NCBI RefSeq assembly: GCF_002554795.1
Contig: NZ_PDEQ01000008.1
Span: forward strand, 1-64,000
Reading direction: 5' to 3'
Length of the DNA: 64,000 nt
Source: Longibacter salinarum
GTDB lineage: Bacteria; Bacteroidota; Rhodothermia; Rhodothermales; Salinibacteraceae
A program made the translations under genes and the position numbers. The notes beneath the pieces are model-generated. The model was given only the letters and a program-made list of their open reading frames with translations. It was not told the DNA's origin and searched no databases. Below are positions 45,411 to 53,507 of this stretch, piece after piece (within the stretch, counting starts at the first letter, position 1; every line of letters begins with the position of its first letter).

Positions 45411-45666
45411 CCCTCAATCCCCAACCCTCAATCCGTTGCTATCTGCTTTTCACACGGGATTTCCCGGTCTCGGTCGTAAGAACGGAAGCTGCCGTGATCT
45501 TTTCGATGCATCATGCATTCCAATCATCTGCCGTTTCGGCATGCGGTACCGCTCCGCATCCGGCTGATGATGCAATGTGAACGATGTGCATGCCCACGGT
45601 CGATGACGATTGTACCGCCGACATTCGTCGCACGACCCTCGTCCAGATTTTTTCTGTCCCGCATTT

Positions 45667-47082
45667 ATGGAAACAAAGATCAAGCAGGCCACTCCGGTCG
45701 AATACGAGTTTGAGATCCACGCCACAGCTGAGGAGCTGAAGCCCAAAGTGAATGAGGCGCTTCAGGCCCAGCGGTCCCAGATGGATATGAAGGGATTCCG
45801 CAAGGGCAAGGTGCCCATGGATCTCGTGAAACAGATGCACGGCAAGGCCATCGGCTACCGCCTGGCTGAAGGCTACGTTCAGGAAGCGTTTCAGAACGAG
45901 ATCGAGGGGAACGACGAGATTGAGCCCGTCGGCCAGCCGATGCTGACCGATCTGGATTACAAGCTCGACGGCGACCTGAACGCGACGATTCGCTTCGGCG
46001 TCCGTCCCGAAGTTGAGCTCGCCGACCTCTCCGACGAGGAGCTGTCGATGCTTGACCACGAGGTTTCGGACGAGGACGTGGACAAGGAGGTACAGCGCCT
46101 CCTTCAGCAGCGTGCCGACCTCATCCCGCTCGATGATGAAGCCGCCGACGAGGAAGACTTCGTCGACATCGATCTTCAGCGCATCGATGCGGAAACGGAC
46201 ACGCCGATCATCGGCGATAAGGAGGAAGGCATGACGTTCTTCCTCGACGACGATCGCCTCCGCGACGAACTGCGCGAGGCCATTGCCGGCAAGAAGGCTG
46301 GCGACACGTTCCGCGTGGAGCTTCCGCCGGGTGCCCCGCCGGAAGCCGGTGCCGACGCGCCGACCGAGACGCGCCTCTACGAGGTGACGGTCAACGACGT
46401 CAAGCGCCGCGACATGCCGGAGCTCGACGATGAGTTCGTCAAGGATATCACGGAAGGCGAATTCGAGGATGTCGATTCCTTCCTCGAGGAGATCCGCGAC
46501 CGCCTGAAGGAGGCGTGGAGTGACCGCTCTCGCGAGATGGTCCAGGGGGACATCGTGGACCGGATGCTGGAACTGCACCCGATTCCCGTTCCGGAATCCG
46601 TCATCGAGATGTACCTGGATTCCTTCGAGAACCAGGTCAAGCAGCAAAACGACGGCGAGCTGCCGGACGACTTCGACAAGCAGGCCTTCCGCCAGCAGAA
46701 TCGCGACGACGCCGAACGCCAGGCCCGCTGGATGTTCGTCCGCGACGCCGTGATCGATTACGCCGAGCTTGAGGTAACGGACGAGGACCTGCAGGCGTTC
46801 TACGAGGATCAGGCCGACGAACAGGCCGGTCTGACGGTCGATCAGCTGGAGCAGTTCTACAGCCAGATGCCGCAGATGCAGGAGCGCGCCAACCAGCAGA
46901 TCCTCAGCGACAAGGTCTACGATTATCTGATCGACGCCTTCGACACGCAGCGCAAGTCGCTGGATGAGTTCGAAGACGAGCTCAAGGAAAAGCACGAGCA
47001 GCGCCAGGCACTCGCAGGCGGTGCACCAGCCGGACACGGGCATGCGCACGGCCACGATCATGACCACGACCACTCGCACTGA
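45667..47082 (+). CDS. tig: Trigger factor (ribosome-associated chaperone)
   Basis: The 471-residue product has the three trigger factor domains: a ribosome-binding domain with the GFRKGKVPMDLV signature (residue about 42), a PPIase FKBP-like domain (about 155-245, with DFVDIDLQ and GKKAGDTFRVELP) and the C-terminal chaperone domain (about 260-440). It is strongly acidic, fitting a halophile. Unusually it ends in GHGHAHGHDHDHDHSH, a His-rich tail as in the SlyD metallochaperone. clpP follows 211 bp downstream. The start at ATG 45667 has METKIKQ with the usual N-terminal strand. Confidence 0.95.
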   Translation: METKIKQATPVEYEFEIHATAEELKPKVNEALQAQRSQMDMKGFRKGKVPMDLVKQMHGKAIGYRLAEGYVQEAFQNEIEGNDEIEPVGQPMLTDLDYKLDGDLNATIRFGVRPEVELADLSDEELSMLDHEVSDEDVDKEVQRLLQQRADLIPLDDEAADEEDFVDIDLQRIDAETDTPIIGDKEEGMTFFLDDDRLRDELREAIAGKKAGDTFRVELPPGAPPEAGADAPTETRLYEVTVNDVKRRDMPELDDEFVKDITEGEFEDVDSFLEEIRDRLKEAWSDRSREMVQGDIVDRMLELHPIPVPESVIEMYLDSFENQVKQQNDGELPDDFDKQAFRQQNRDDAERQARWMFVRDAVIDYAELEVTDEDLQAFYEDQADEQAGLTVDQLEQFYSQMPQMQERANQQILSDKVYDYLIDAFDTQRKSLDEFEDELKEKHEQRQALAGGAPAGHGHAHGHDHDHDHSH

Positions 47083-47293
47083 TCGACGGTCAGGGTTCCG
47101 GATACCGATTCGGCCCGATGTAGGCCAACTCCGCTGCAGGCGGGCCGGGTCGATCATCCAGTGACGGGGTCGGAGCCCGATGGCGTAACACACCTGCAAT
47201 GCGCCCATCACACGACGAACCGAGAGGAACCATCCCGTTTGACCTCAGGTTCATCTTCACCGAATTCCACCCTTGAGGAACGAAGAAGCCGCT

Positions 47294-48004
47294 ATGGTCG
47301 AGGACTTTATCAAATTCAGTAAGAGCCTGACCTCTCTCCCGAGCAGTATCTATAAAGGCGGACTGGGCGATCAGCCCATGTCTGGCCTCGTCCCGATGGT
47401 GGTCGAGCAGACCACACGCGGCGAGCGGTCGTACGATATCTTCAGCCGCCTGCTGAAGGAACGGATTGTCTTCATTGGCACGCCGATCAACGACCAGATT
47501 GCCAACCTGACGGTTGCGCAGCTGCTCTACCTGGAGAGCGACGACTCAGACCGTGACATCAACCTCTACATTAATTCGCCAGGCGGCGTGATTTACAGCG
47601 GCCTCGGTGTGTACGACACGATGCAGTACGTCAGCTCGCCGGTCGCGACGATCTGCGTCGGCCTCGCTGCATCTATGGGATCGGTCTTGCTTGCTGCCGG
47701 CGAAGAAGGAAGCCGTGCCGCACTCCCGAACTCCCGCGTGATGATCCACCAGCCGCTCGGCGGAGCGGAAGGACAGGCCTCGGACATTGAGATCCAGGCG
47801 AAAGAGATCATGTGGCTGAAATCGCGCCTCTACGATATCCTCGCCCACCACACAGGCAAAGATGTCGACCAGATTGAGAAGGATGCCGATCGCAACTACT
47901 GGATGAGCGCAGAGCAGGCTGCCGAATATGGCCTCGTTGACAACGTGCTAAATCCAGGTAACCTGAAGAACATCAAGTCGAACGGCAGCCCGGACGACGA
48001 ATAA
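47294..48004 (+). CDS. clpP: ATP-dependent Clp protease proteolytic subunit ClpP, catalytic Asp replaced by Asn
   Basis: ClpP forms the proteolytic chamber used by ClpX or ClpA/C. The 236-residue product has Ser127 in GLAASMGS and His152 in MIHQPLGG, both of the triad. Ungapped alignment to E. coli ClpP puts Asn201 ([10 protein letters not shown], codon AAC) where the catalytic Asp171 stands. Listeria ClpP1 is known to have a Ser-His-Asn triad and needs a partner ClpP2, so the enzyme may be weak alone. The N-terminal region before residue 45 is longer than usual. It follows tig; clpX does not follow. A strong terminator ends the unit. Confidence 0.95.
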   Translation: MVEDFIKFSKSLTSLPSSIYKGGLGDQPMSGLVPMVVEQTTRGERSYDIFSRLLKERIVFIGTPINDQIANLTVAQLLYLESDDSDRDINLYINSPGGVIYSGLGVYDTMQYVSSPVATICVGLAASMGSVLLAAGEEGSRAALPNSRVMIHQPLGGAEGQASDIEIQAKEIMWLKSRLYDILAHHTGKDVDQIEKDADRNYWMSAEQAAEYGLVDNVLNPGNLKNIKSNGSPDDE

Positions 48005-48037
48005 GCGCGTCGGCCTGTAACACCTGCTGAAACGAAC

Positions 48038-48080
48038 AACGGCGGCGCCCCTTGTGGGACGTCGCCGTTTCTGTGTCTTT
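48038..48080 (+). terminator. Rho-independent terminator after clpP
   Basis: AACGGCGGCGCCCC pairs with GGGACGTCGCCGTT (one mismatch, one G-U) around a TTGT loop, followed by TTCTGTGTCTTT. It ends the tig-clpP unit. Confidence 0.85.
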
Positions 48081-48231
48081 ACGTGCTGGTAGGCGCACGA
48101 GAGGCGCCGAAAGAAACAAGACTCGCCTTCTTTCAGCTGTCTCAACAACCTGAGTACAGACAAAAAATGAGGCACTGGCCCGGGGGGAGGGAGGAGGAAG
48201 GCCAGCGCCTCGAAAGGCTCGTATTCATAAG

Positions 48232-48306
48232 TACCGCGTACGGGATTCGAACCCGTGTTACCGGCGTGAGAGGCCAGCGTCCTGGACCAGGCTAGACGAA
48301 CGCGGC
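48232..48306 (-). tRNA. tRNA-Glu (CTC)
   Basis: On the minus strand a complete cloverleaf is visible: acceptor GCCGCGT with ACGCGGT (last pair G-U), D arm GTCT...GGAC around AGCCTGGTCCA, anticodon stem CTGGC/GCCGG with loop CTCTCAC (anticodon CTC, Glu), and T arm ACGGG TTCGAAT CCCGT. The 3' end is followed by CTT, so CCA is not encoded. It lies between clpP and the isomerase gene; the remaining 48307-48555 has no gene. Confidence 0.92.
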
Positions 48307-48555
48307 AGATCTAGCAAATCGAGGCCGGGGTGTCCGTCTCGAAATTGCAAACCGTAAAACTTGACGCCCGGCTGCAGGTTTCCCGTTCACACAGTTTCCA
48401 ATCTGCGGTTATACGTGCATCAGGACCGGATTTTGCGTCACGTTAGAAACACATTGTTACTGCTGGCGTGCACTCAAGCGGTTTGATTTCGATCTCGTGT
48501 CGTGAGATCGGCCGTGTCGACCTCCATTGTTCTCCTGTGACTGGAACCTGCTAAC

Positions 48556-49632
48556 ATGTTTTTACCTTTCGCAACGTCCCGCCGCTCTACGCTGCTTCTG
48601 GCGGGTATTCTTGTCATTTCCCTCTTCACGTGGGTAGGATGCAGTAACGGTGCGTCGGAGTCCGACGAAGCCAGCGAGGAGGAGAGCGGTCCGGCCTACA
48701 CGATCGGCGACGAGATCGCCGACAGCACGATCGCCGTGATCCTTGAATCGGAGTACGGGACCGACACCGTACAGACGTCGCGGTTCATGAGCCACACGCA
48801 GATGGCAACGCAGAGCGTCCCGCCGCAGCGTCGCGCCATGATCAGTGACTCGCTCATCCACTCGAGCGTTCTCGACCAGCTGATCACGCAGCACGTGGTC
48901 ACGGGCGCCGCAAAGGCCGACGGCTATGTTGCGGACTCCGCTGCCATCGCACAGCGCTTCGAGGCCACAAAGCAGCGCTTTACCGACGAGGATGGAAACC
49001 TCGACGAGCAGGCATTCGCGGATGCACTCGCTGCAGAAAACCTCTCCCCGGAACGTCTCCGCGAGATGATCGCGACGCAGCTCACGATGCAGCGCCAGCG
49101 TCAGGAGATCATGAAGAACGCGGAGTCACCGTCGAAAGACAGCATCGAAGCCGTTAGCGAACGCAACCGCCGCTTTCAGGCCCAGCACATCCTGATCCAG
49201 GTAAGCGATACGGCGGCCGACGCGAAAGTTGATTCCGCCCGCCAGCTCGCCAGCGCTCTGATCGACAGCGTTGAATCCGGCGTTTCGTTTGATTCGCTCG
49301 CCAAGCGCCACAGCGACGGACCGTCGTCAACGCGCGGAGGCCGCCTCCCGCCGACGCCGCGTCAGCGCCTCGCGGAGCCGTTCGCGGATGCTGCTCTCGC
49401 CTTGAACGACTCGACCGAGGTCACGCAGGAGCCGGTTCGCACCCAGTTCGGGTTCCACGTCATTCGTCTGCTCGACCGCGGCGAACCCGCCGACACCGCT
49501 CGCGTCCGCCAGGCCCTCGAGCAGCAGAAGCAGCGCCAGGCATTCCAGGACCGCGTGGAAGAGCTACGAGGATCTTCGGAGCTCGTCGTCCGGGTCAACC
49601 CGACGGTCGTGAAGGCCAACCTCGACGAGTAA
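48556..49632 (+). CDS. Periplasmic peptidyl-prolyl isomerase lipoprotein, SurA/PrsA-like
   Basis: The 358-residue product has a lipoprotein signal (WVGCSNG, Cys about residue 29), an N-terminal chaperone-like helical region (about 50-200) and a parvulin/PpiC rotamase domain (about 205-310: AQHILIQVSDTAADAKVDS, FDSLAKRHSDGPSSTRGGRL, RTQFGFHVIRLLDR). It should help fold outer-membrane or secreted proteins, such as the T9SS and surface proteins of this organism. It has its own strong terminator. Confidence 0.92.
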   Translation: MFLPFATSRRSTLLLAGILVISLFTWVGCSNGASESDEASEEESGPAYTIGDEIADSTIAVILESEYGTDTVQTSRFMSHTQMATQSVPPQRRAMISDSLIHSSVLDQLITQHVVTGAAKADGYVADSAAIAQRFEATKQRFTDEDGNLDEQAFADALAAENLSPERLREMIATQLTMQRQRQEIMKNAESPSKDSIEAVSERNRRFQAQHILIQVSDTAADAKVDSARQLASALIDSVESGVSFDSLAKRHSDGPSSTRGGRLPPTPRQRLAEPFADAALALNDSTEVTQEPVRTQFGFHVIRLLDRGEPADTARVRQALEQQKQRQAFQDRVEELRGSSELVVRVNPTVVKANLDE

Positions 49633-49655
49633 CCGTTGGGACGTTACGTTCTAAC

Positions 49656-49701
49656 GAAGCGGCGCTGCTTCCACATCTGGAGGCAGCGCCGTTCTTCTTT
49701 T
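49656..49701 (+). terminator. Rho-independent terminator after the isomerase gene
   Basis: CGGCGCTGC with its extension TTCC pairs with GGAGGCAGCGCCG around a short ACATCT loop, followed by TTCTTCTTTT. Confidence 0.88.
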
Positions 49702-49751
49702 GATTTGATGTTTCTCCCTAATCGCCGTCGCCACGCTCTCCAAGCGACCGC

Positions 49752-50219
49752 TCACGTCGCCGAGGGATCCGTCTCGACCTCCATGATCATTTCGACGTGG
49801 GAGATTCCGACCTCCGTAAAGCGTCGACCTGTGGACGAAAACCCGAACGAGGCGTAAAAGTCTTCGAGGTGCGCCTGAGCATGCAGCAAGAACGCGTTGT
49901 GACCGGCCTCTCGCGCATCGTCCAGCGCGGCCTGCACGAGTTCTCGCCCGTAGCCCCTGCCGCGGTGTGCATCGAGCACGGCAAACCGCTCGAGTTTCGC
50001 CATCGTTCGGCCCTGGTGCTCGACCGCACGCCAGCGCGCCGTGGCGACGACATCGTCTCCGACGCGCCCGATAAGATGCCGACAACTCTCGTCGTAGCCG
50101 TCCCACTCCTCGTCCGGCGGACAGTCTTGCTCCTCCACGAAAACGACCTCCCGCACCGCCCGTGCGGATGCCCAGTCGTCGTCGGTCGTCGATATGATTG
50201 CGATGTGCAGGTCTGACAT
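49752..50219 (-). CDS. GNAT family N-acetyltransferase
   Basis: The 155-residue product has the GNAT fold with the acetyl-CoA motif A region KLERFAVLDAHRGRGYGREL (Arg-Gly-x-Gly-x loop), an upstream VVFVEEQDCPPDEEWDGYDE segment and a C-terminal FYASFGFSSTGRRFTEVGI strand, as in ElaA-like and GNAT proteins of the PA4026 kind. The substrate is unknown. The ATG at 50219 is chosen; 50261 is a possible start with a longer N-terminus. Confidence 0.88.
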   Translation of the reverse strand: MSDLHIAIISTTDDDWASARAVREVVFVEEQDCPPDEEWDGYDESCRHLIGRVGDDVVATARWRAVEHQGRTMAKLERFAVLDAHRGRGYGRELVQAALDDAREAGHNAFLLHAQAHLEDFYASFGFSSTGRRFTEVGISHVEMIMEVETDPSAT

Positions 50220-50586
50220 GGGACGCGTGCGGCAAAGGCGAAAAGGGTAGAACGGCTTCATTATCTGAAGACGATGATTGTACGGAACCTACCCCCAGAC
50301 CGCAAACGGGTCTTCATACCAACTTCTCCTTGAAAGCCGGCCCGTATGTAGAACTAGTCTAAATTAGGTATTACCTTCAATTGTCTGTCGGCTAAAGAGC
50401 GGCGGGGTGGTATTGAATTGTCGGAACGTGCTCCACCGCCGGCTGCAGCCACATTTCGAAGATACGTTCAGGGGCAAACCCTGACGTCTTCGCCGGACGC
50501 ATGCGATCGGGTCTTTGGAGCAGGCACCGCGCGCAGATCCCGGCATTCAGCAGGCGTCTCTTCTCGCGAAGGGACGTCTGTTTTTT
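50220..50586. other. Intergenic region, no gene recognised
   Basis: The 367 bp contain no supported gene. AT-rich sequence near 50345-50385 (GTCTAAATTAGGTATTACC) could hold a promoter on either strand. A terminator-like palindrome on the + strand follows at 50611, with no + strand gene in between, so a small RNA here is possible. Confidence 0.3.
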
Positions 50587-50614
50587 GTTCAGGGTTCAGG
50601 GTTCAAGGTTAACC
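50587..50614. repeat. GTTCAGG heptamer array
   Basis: GTTCAGG GTTCAGG GTTCAAG GTTAACC are four phase-perfect heptamers directly joined to the palindrome at 50611. Confidence 0.75.
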
Positions 50615-50645
50615 ACCGTCGCACGGCCGTGCGACGGTGGTTTTG
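50611..50645 (+). terminator. Perfect 32-bp palindrome with T-run
   Basis: AACCACCGTCGCACGG is followed by its exact reverse complement CCGTGCGACGGTGGTT and then TTG. As RNA this is a long hairpin with a four-base T-run at its 3' side on the + strand. No + gene lies directly upstream (the isomerase has its own terminator), so its client is unclear. Confidence 0.65.
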
Positions 50646-50654
50646 CACCTTCAT

Positions 50655-50789
50655 AAGCTGTTTGGCGGATGGATCGGTAGCCGACACGAGCGAAGTAGCT
50701 TCACAGGGCGAGAGCCACGAAGTCGCACCGCTGGGAGCGTAGCGACCGAGTGCCCTTGGGGTGGCCAGTGACAGTCCGCCAAACAGCTT
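50655..50789. repeat. Inverted-repeat element, copy B
   Basis: The 135-bp block is bounded by AAGCTGTTTGGCGGA and TCCGCCAAACAGCTT (perfect 15-bp inverted repeat) and contains GAGTGCCCTTGGGG in common with copy A. Confidence 0.8.
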
Positions 50790-50792
50790 TTC

Positions 50793-50896
50793 ATACTCTC
50801 ACATTTCCATACTCTCACACCCACACATTTGGGAGCAGCCGCGCCGGGGACTGGGAAAGTGATGCAGGCCCCCAGTGAAAGTGCCTGGTAGCTGGG
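50793..50896. repeat. Dispersed ~105-bp repeat (R3), copy 2
   Basis: Homologous to 40085-40190: GCAGCCGCGCCGGGGAC, then CCCCCAGTGAAAGTG and CTGGTAG. It is followed by three GTTCAGG-type heptamers (50897-50917) that reach into the end of the HD-domain gene. Confidence 0.7.
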
Positions 50897-50898
50897 GT

Positions 50899-51552
50899 TT
50901 AGAGTTCAGGGTTGGAAACCCCAGTGATCTCTCGGCGCAGGTCGTTGAGGTAGTCACGCATGACGTCGGCGCGGCGTTCGGCTTCCTTGCGTCCCGCCTG
51001 TGTCTGCATTGTCTCCGGCAGTCCGAGCAACTTTTCGTAGAAATGGTCGATCGTGTAGGTGTGGTCGTCTGGTTTCCGGTCCTCACAGAACGGATCGTCG
51101 ACGTTGTAAAGCTCGCTCTCAAGCGCACCGCCAACCATGAAGCAACGCGCGATGCCGATGGCGCCGATAGCGTCCAGGCGGTCGGCATCCTGAACAACGC
51201 GCGCCTCCGTCGTCTCAGGCACGATGCCGGCGGAGTAGCTGTGCGCCTCAATGGCGTGGTGGATCGCCTCGTGCGTCTCCTCCGGGTAGCCGATCCGCTT
51301 CAGAAACCGCACTGCCACCTCCGCCGCCCGGCGCGAGGCCTGATCGCGCTCCGGATCATCCTTCGCCATCGCCACGCAATCATGCAGCCACGCCGCCGGC
51401 TCGACCACGTCCAGGTCAGCACCCTCTCGCTCCGCCAGCGCCCGGGCCGCCGTCACGACGCGGCGGATGTGCGCCCGATCATGCGCAGCGTCGGCATCGT
51501 TCATCTGCTCGTCGAGGAATGCCGCAAATTGTTCGGGCCAGGAAGTATCCAT
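50899..51552 (-). CDS. HD domain phosphohydrolase (YedJ-like)
   Basis: The 217-residue product is an HD-domain metal-dependent phosphohydrolase: AHDRAHIRRVV at residue 23, the HD pair in PAAWLHDCVAMAKDDP (about residue 57), IEAHSYSAG and the late Asp in VVQDADRLDAIGAIGIAR. It resembles E. coli YedJ-type proteins; the nucleotide or phosphate substrate is unknown. The last codons (S-N-P-E-L, stop) are formed by the neighbouring heptamer repeat, so that repeat has set the C-terminus. Confidence 0.9.
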   Translation of the reverse strand: MDTSWPEQFAAFLDEQMNDADAAHDRAHIRRVVTAARALAEREGADLDVVEPAAWLHDCVAMAKDDPERDQASRRAAEVAVRFLKRIGYPEETHEAIHHAIEAHSYSAGIVPETTEARVVQDADRLDAIGAIGIARCFMVGGALESELYNVDDPFCEDRKPDDHTYTIDHFYEKLLGLPETMQTQAGRKEAERRADVMRDYLNDLRREITGVSNPEL

Positions 51553-51599
51553 GGGGTCTGGGGTGCGGAGGATGGGGGATGGTATTCGGGGTTTGGCAG

Positions 51600-51631
51600 C
51601 TGTAGGGACGGATGGCGATGCGTCCCTACAG
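51600..51631. repeat. Mobile-type hairpin supplying a stop codon (1)
   Basis: CTGTAGGGACG and CGTCCCTACAG form a perfect 11-bp stem around GATGGCGATG. The TAG stop of the transporter gene at 51626 lies within it. A related hairpin of the same type is at 61168-61201. Confidence 0.75.
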
Positions 51632-53269
51632 CAGCAACAGCAGCAGTTGAGCGAAGAGGATCTTGGCTATGGTCGCCATCGGGAAGGTCGTCGCATACCC
51701 GAGGTTGGGTAGATCGCTTCCGGACTGCTGCACGGCGTAGCTGAGAACGGCGGGCTGTGTGTGGATCCCGGCCAGCATGCCCACGAGAACGCCCATCGGG
51801 ATCTTCAGCATCCGATACCCGATCCAGAGGGCCGTCAGCGCGGTGACGCAGGTGATCACCGCACCGACGCCAAAGATAACAAGCCCCGTCCCACCTGCCA
51901 TCAGCGTGTTGAAGAACGCATACCCGGACTTCGTCCCCACACCCGCGAAAAAGAGCACGAGCCCGAGCTGTCGGAGCAGCAGGTTCGCGTTATACGGCAG
52001 GTACCAGACAAGCGGTCCGGTTCGCCCGGCGTTTCCGAGGATCAGACCCGCTATGAGCGGACCGCCGGCGAGGCCCAGCTTAAATTCGAGTCCGCCCGGC
52101 AGCGGGATGGGAATCAAGCCGATCAGCATGCCTGCCATGATGCCGACGCTGAGGGTGAACAAGTTGACTTCGCTCAGCGCTTTGTAGGAATCGCCGAACC
52201 GCTCGTTCATGAGCGGCATATCGCTCGGGCGCGCCACGACACGGACACGATCGCCCAGTTCGAGCACCGTATCGCCGGTAGCGAGCCACTCGACGTCCCC
52301 GCGCCGCACCCGCGTCACGATGGCACCGACCTGTTGCAGGAAGCGCAGATCCCGGATTGGACGACCCGTGACGTCCGGGTTCGACACGAAGATGCGGCGG
52401 AAGTCGTATTCGTGCCGGCGTTTCTCCAGCCGCTCCCGCGCGGGCTCCCCGAGCAGCTCGACGACCGGGGCGATGTTCTCGCGCGTGCCCACGACGCTCA
52501 CCACGCTGCCCGGTCGCACAACCGTATCGGCCTCGACCAGCTCCTGCCCGGCGCCGGTTACGCGGATGCGCCCGAAAATAACGTCCCAGTCGTGCCGCTG
52601 CATCAGGTCGCGCACGGTCGCCCCAGCGATGTCCTGATTCGTCACGAGAATCGACACGCTCTCAAGATCCTCGCCCGTCGTCTTCGCGCCGGCGACGCCA
52701 TCGGTCTCCTCCGCGTAGTCGATCTTCCAGACTTTCTGAGCAATCACGATCGCCAAAATGACGCCCGCAATCCCGACCGGGTACGTAATCGAATACCCGA
52801 CCACGGGCTCGCTCAGCATCGTCTCCACCAGCTCCGGCGGCGCCTTTGCCTCAATGCGTTCGAGCAGAGCGGCGAGGGCCGGCGTATTCGTCAGGCTACC
52901 CGTAAATAGGCCGGACGTGACCGTGTTGGGCAGACCAACCACCAGCCCGAGTCCGGCCGTCAGAAGTGCGGCCGCGGCGAGCATTCCGACGACGAACGTG
53001 TTGTCACGGACGCCTTTTCTCCGCAATGCCGCGAAGAAGCCCGGGCCACTGCTGAGCCCGACGGCGTAAACGAACAAGATGAGGCCGAGCAGGGTCGTGA
53101 ACTCCGGCAGACCGAGCCGCGGGTCGAGGGCACCGAACGCGAGCCCGACGAAGAGCACGGCCGCCACCCCGAGACTGCTCCCTTTGACCTTGATCTGACC
53201 GAGCAGGTACCCAAGCGCGGACACCAGAACGAGCAGGAGAATAGGCGTTTCCACCAGAAAGTCAATCAT
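51626..53269 (-). CDS. AspT/YidE-type transporter with RCK_C domains
   Basis: The 547-residue product has the AspT-YidE-YbjL layout: five helices (residues 5-180), two TrkA-C (RCK_C) domains in the middle (about 200-355; ESVSILVTNQDIAGATVRDL and FRRIFVSNPDVTGRPIRDL), and five more helices with duplicated GLILFVYAVGLSSGPGF and LGLVLFFAGVGTKSGY motifs. Relatives exchange aspartate for alanine or act as putative anion transporters. The substrate is unknown. Its TAG stop lies in a hairpin element. Confidence 0.9.
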   Translation of the reverse strand: MIDFLVETPILLLVLVSALGYLLGQIKVKGSSLGVAAVLFVGLAFGALDPRLGLPEFTTLLGLILFVYAVGLSSGPGFFAALRRKGVRDNTFVVGMLAAAALLTAGLGLVVGLPNTVTSGLFTGSLTNTPALAALLERIEAKAPPELVETMLSEPVVGYSITYPVGIAGVILAIVIAQKVWKIDYAEETDGVAGAKTTGEDLESVSILVTNQDIAGATVRDLMQRHDWDVIFGRIRVTGAGQELVEADTVVRPGSVVSVVGTRENIAPVVELLGEPARERLEKRRHEYDFRRIFVSNPDVTGRPIRDLRFLQQVGAIVTRVRRGDVEWLATGDTVLELGDRVRVVARPSDMPLMNERFGDSYKALSEVNLFTLSVGIMAGMLIGLIPIPLPGGLEFKLGLAGGPLIAGLILGNAGRTGPLVWYLPYNANLLLRQLGLVLFFAGVGTKSGYAFFNTLMAGGTGLVIFGVGAVITCVTALTALWIGYRMLKIPMGVLVGMLAGIHTQPAVLSYAVQQSGSDLPNLGYATTFPMATIAKILFAQLLLLLL

Positions 53270-53507
53270 AGGGGCAGATCCGATCCGGACAGCAGGCGGT
53301 GGGTTTCGACGGAAGAGTACGAAATTCGCGATCGGATGTGAATCGAAGACAGCGAATATTCTGATGCCTCCCTCTCACCGTGTAGTGCCCCTTCGGAAGC
53401 GCGTCGCGGCCGGCCCCCGGTCGAAGTGGCAGAAACTCACGTCTGTAGCAGAGGTTGGACAAAGCCCGAATTGGCCCGGTGTTTTACCAGACGCATCGTT
53501 CTTCTCG

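Larger units (their letters stand above)
44616..45666. other. Large (1.05 kb) intergenic region without a recognised gene
   Basis: No supported gene lies between the ABC permease and trigger factor. The stretch holds a hairpin at 44672-44697, a TTGCTTTTTGG hairpin at 45098-45125, and GNNYYAAC octamers at about 45372-45410. Short frames of up to 104 codons exist but show no family or coding pattern. It looks like a pile-up of small repeats and decayed DNA; the trigger factor promoter probably lies in its last 100 bp. Confidence 0.5.

Noticed and set aside
45511-47211. A 566-codon minus-strand frame opposite trigger factor
   Set aside because: It is antisense to trigger factor, with Leu/Val/His-rich composition expected from reversing acidic codons.
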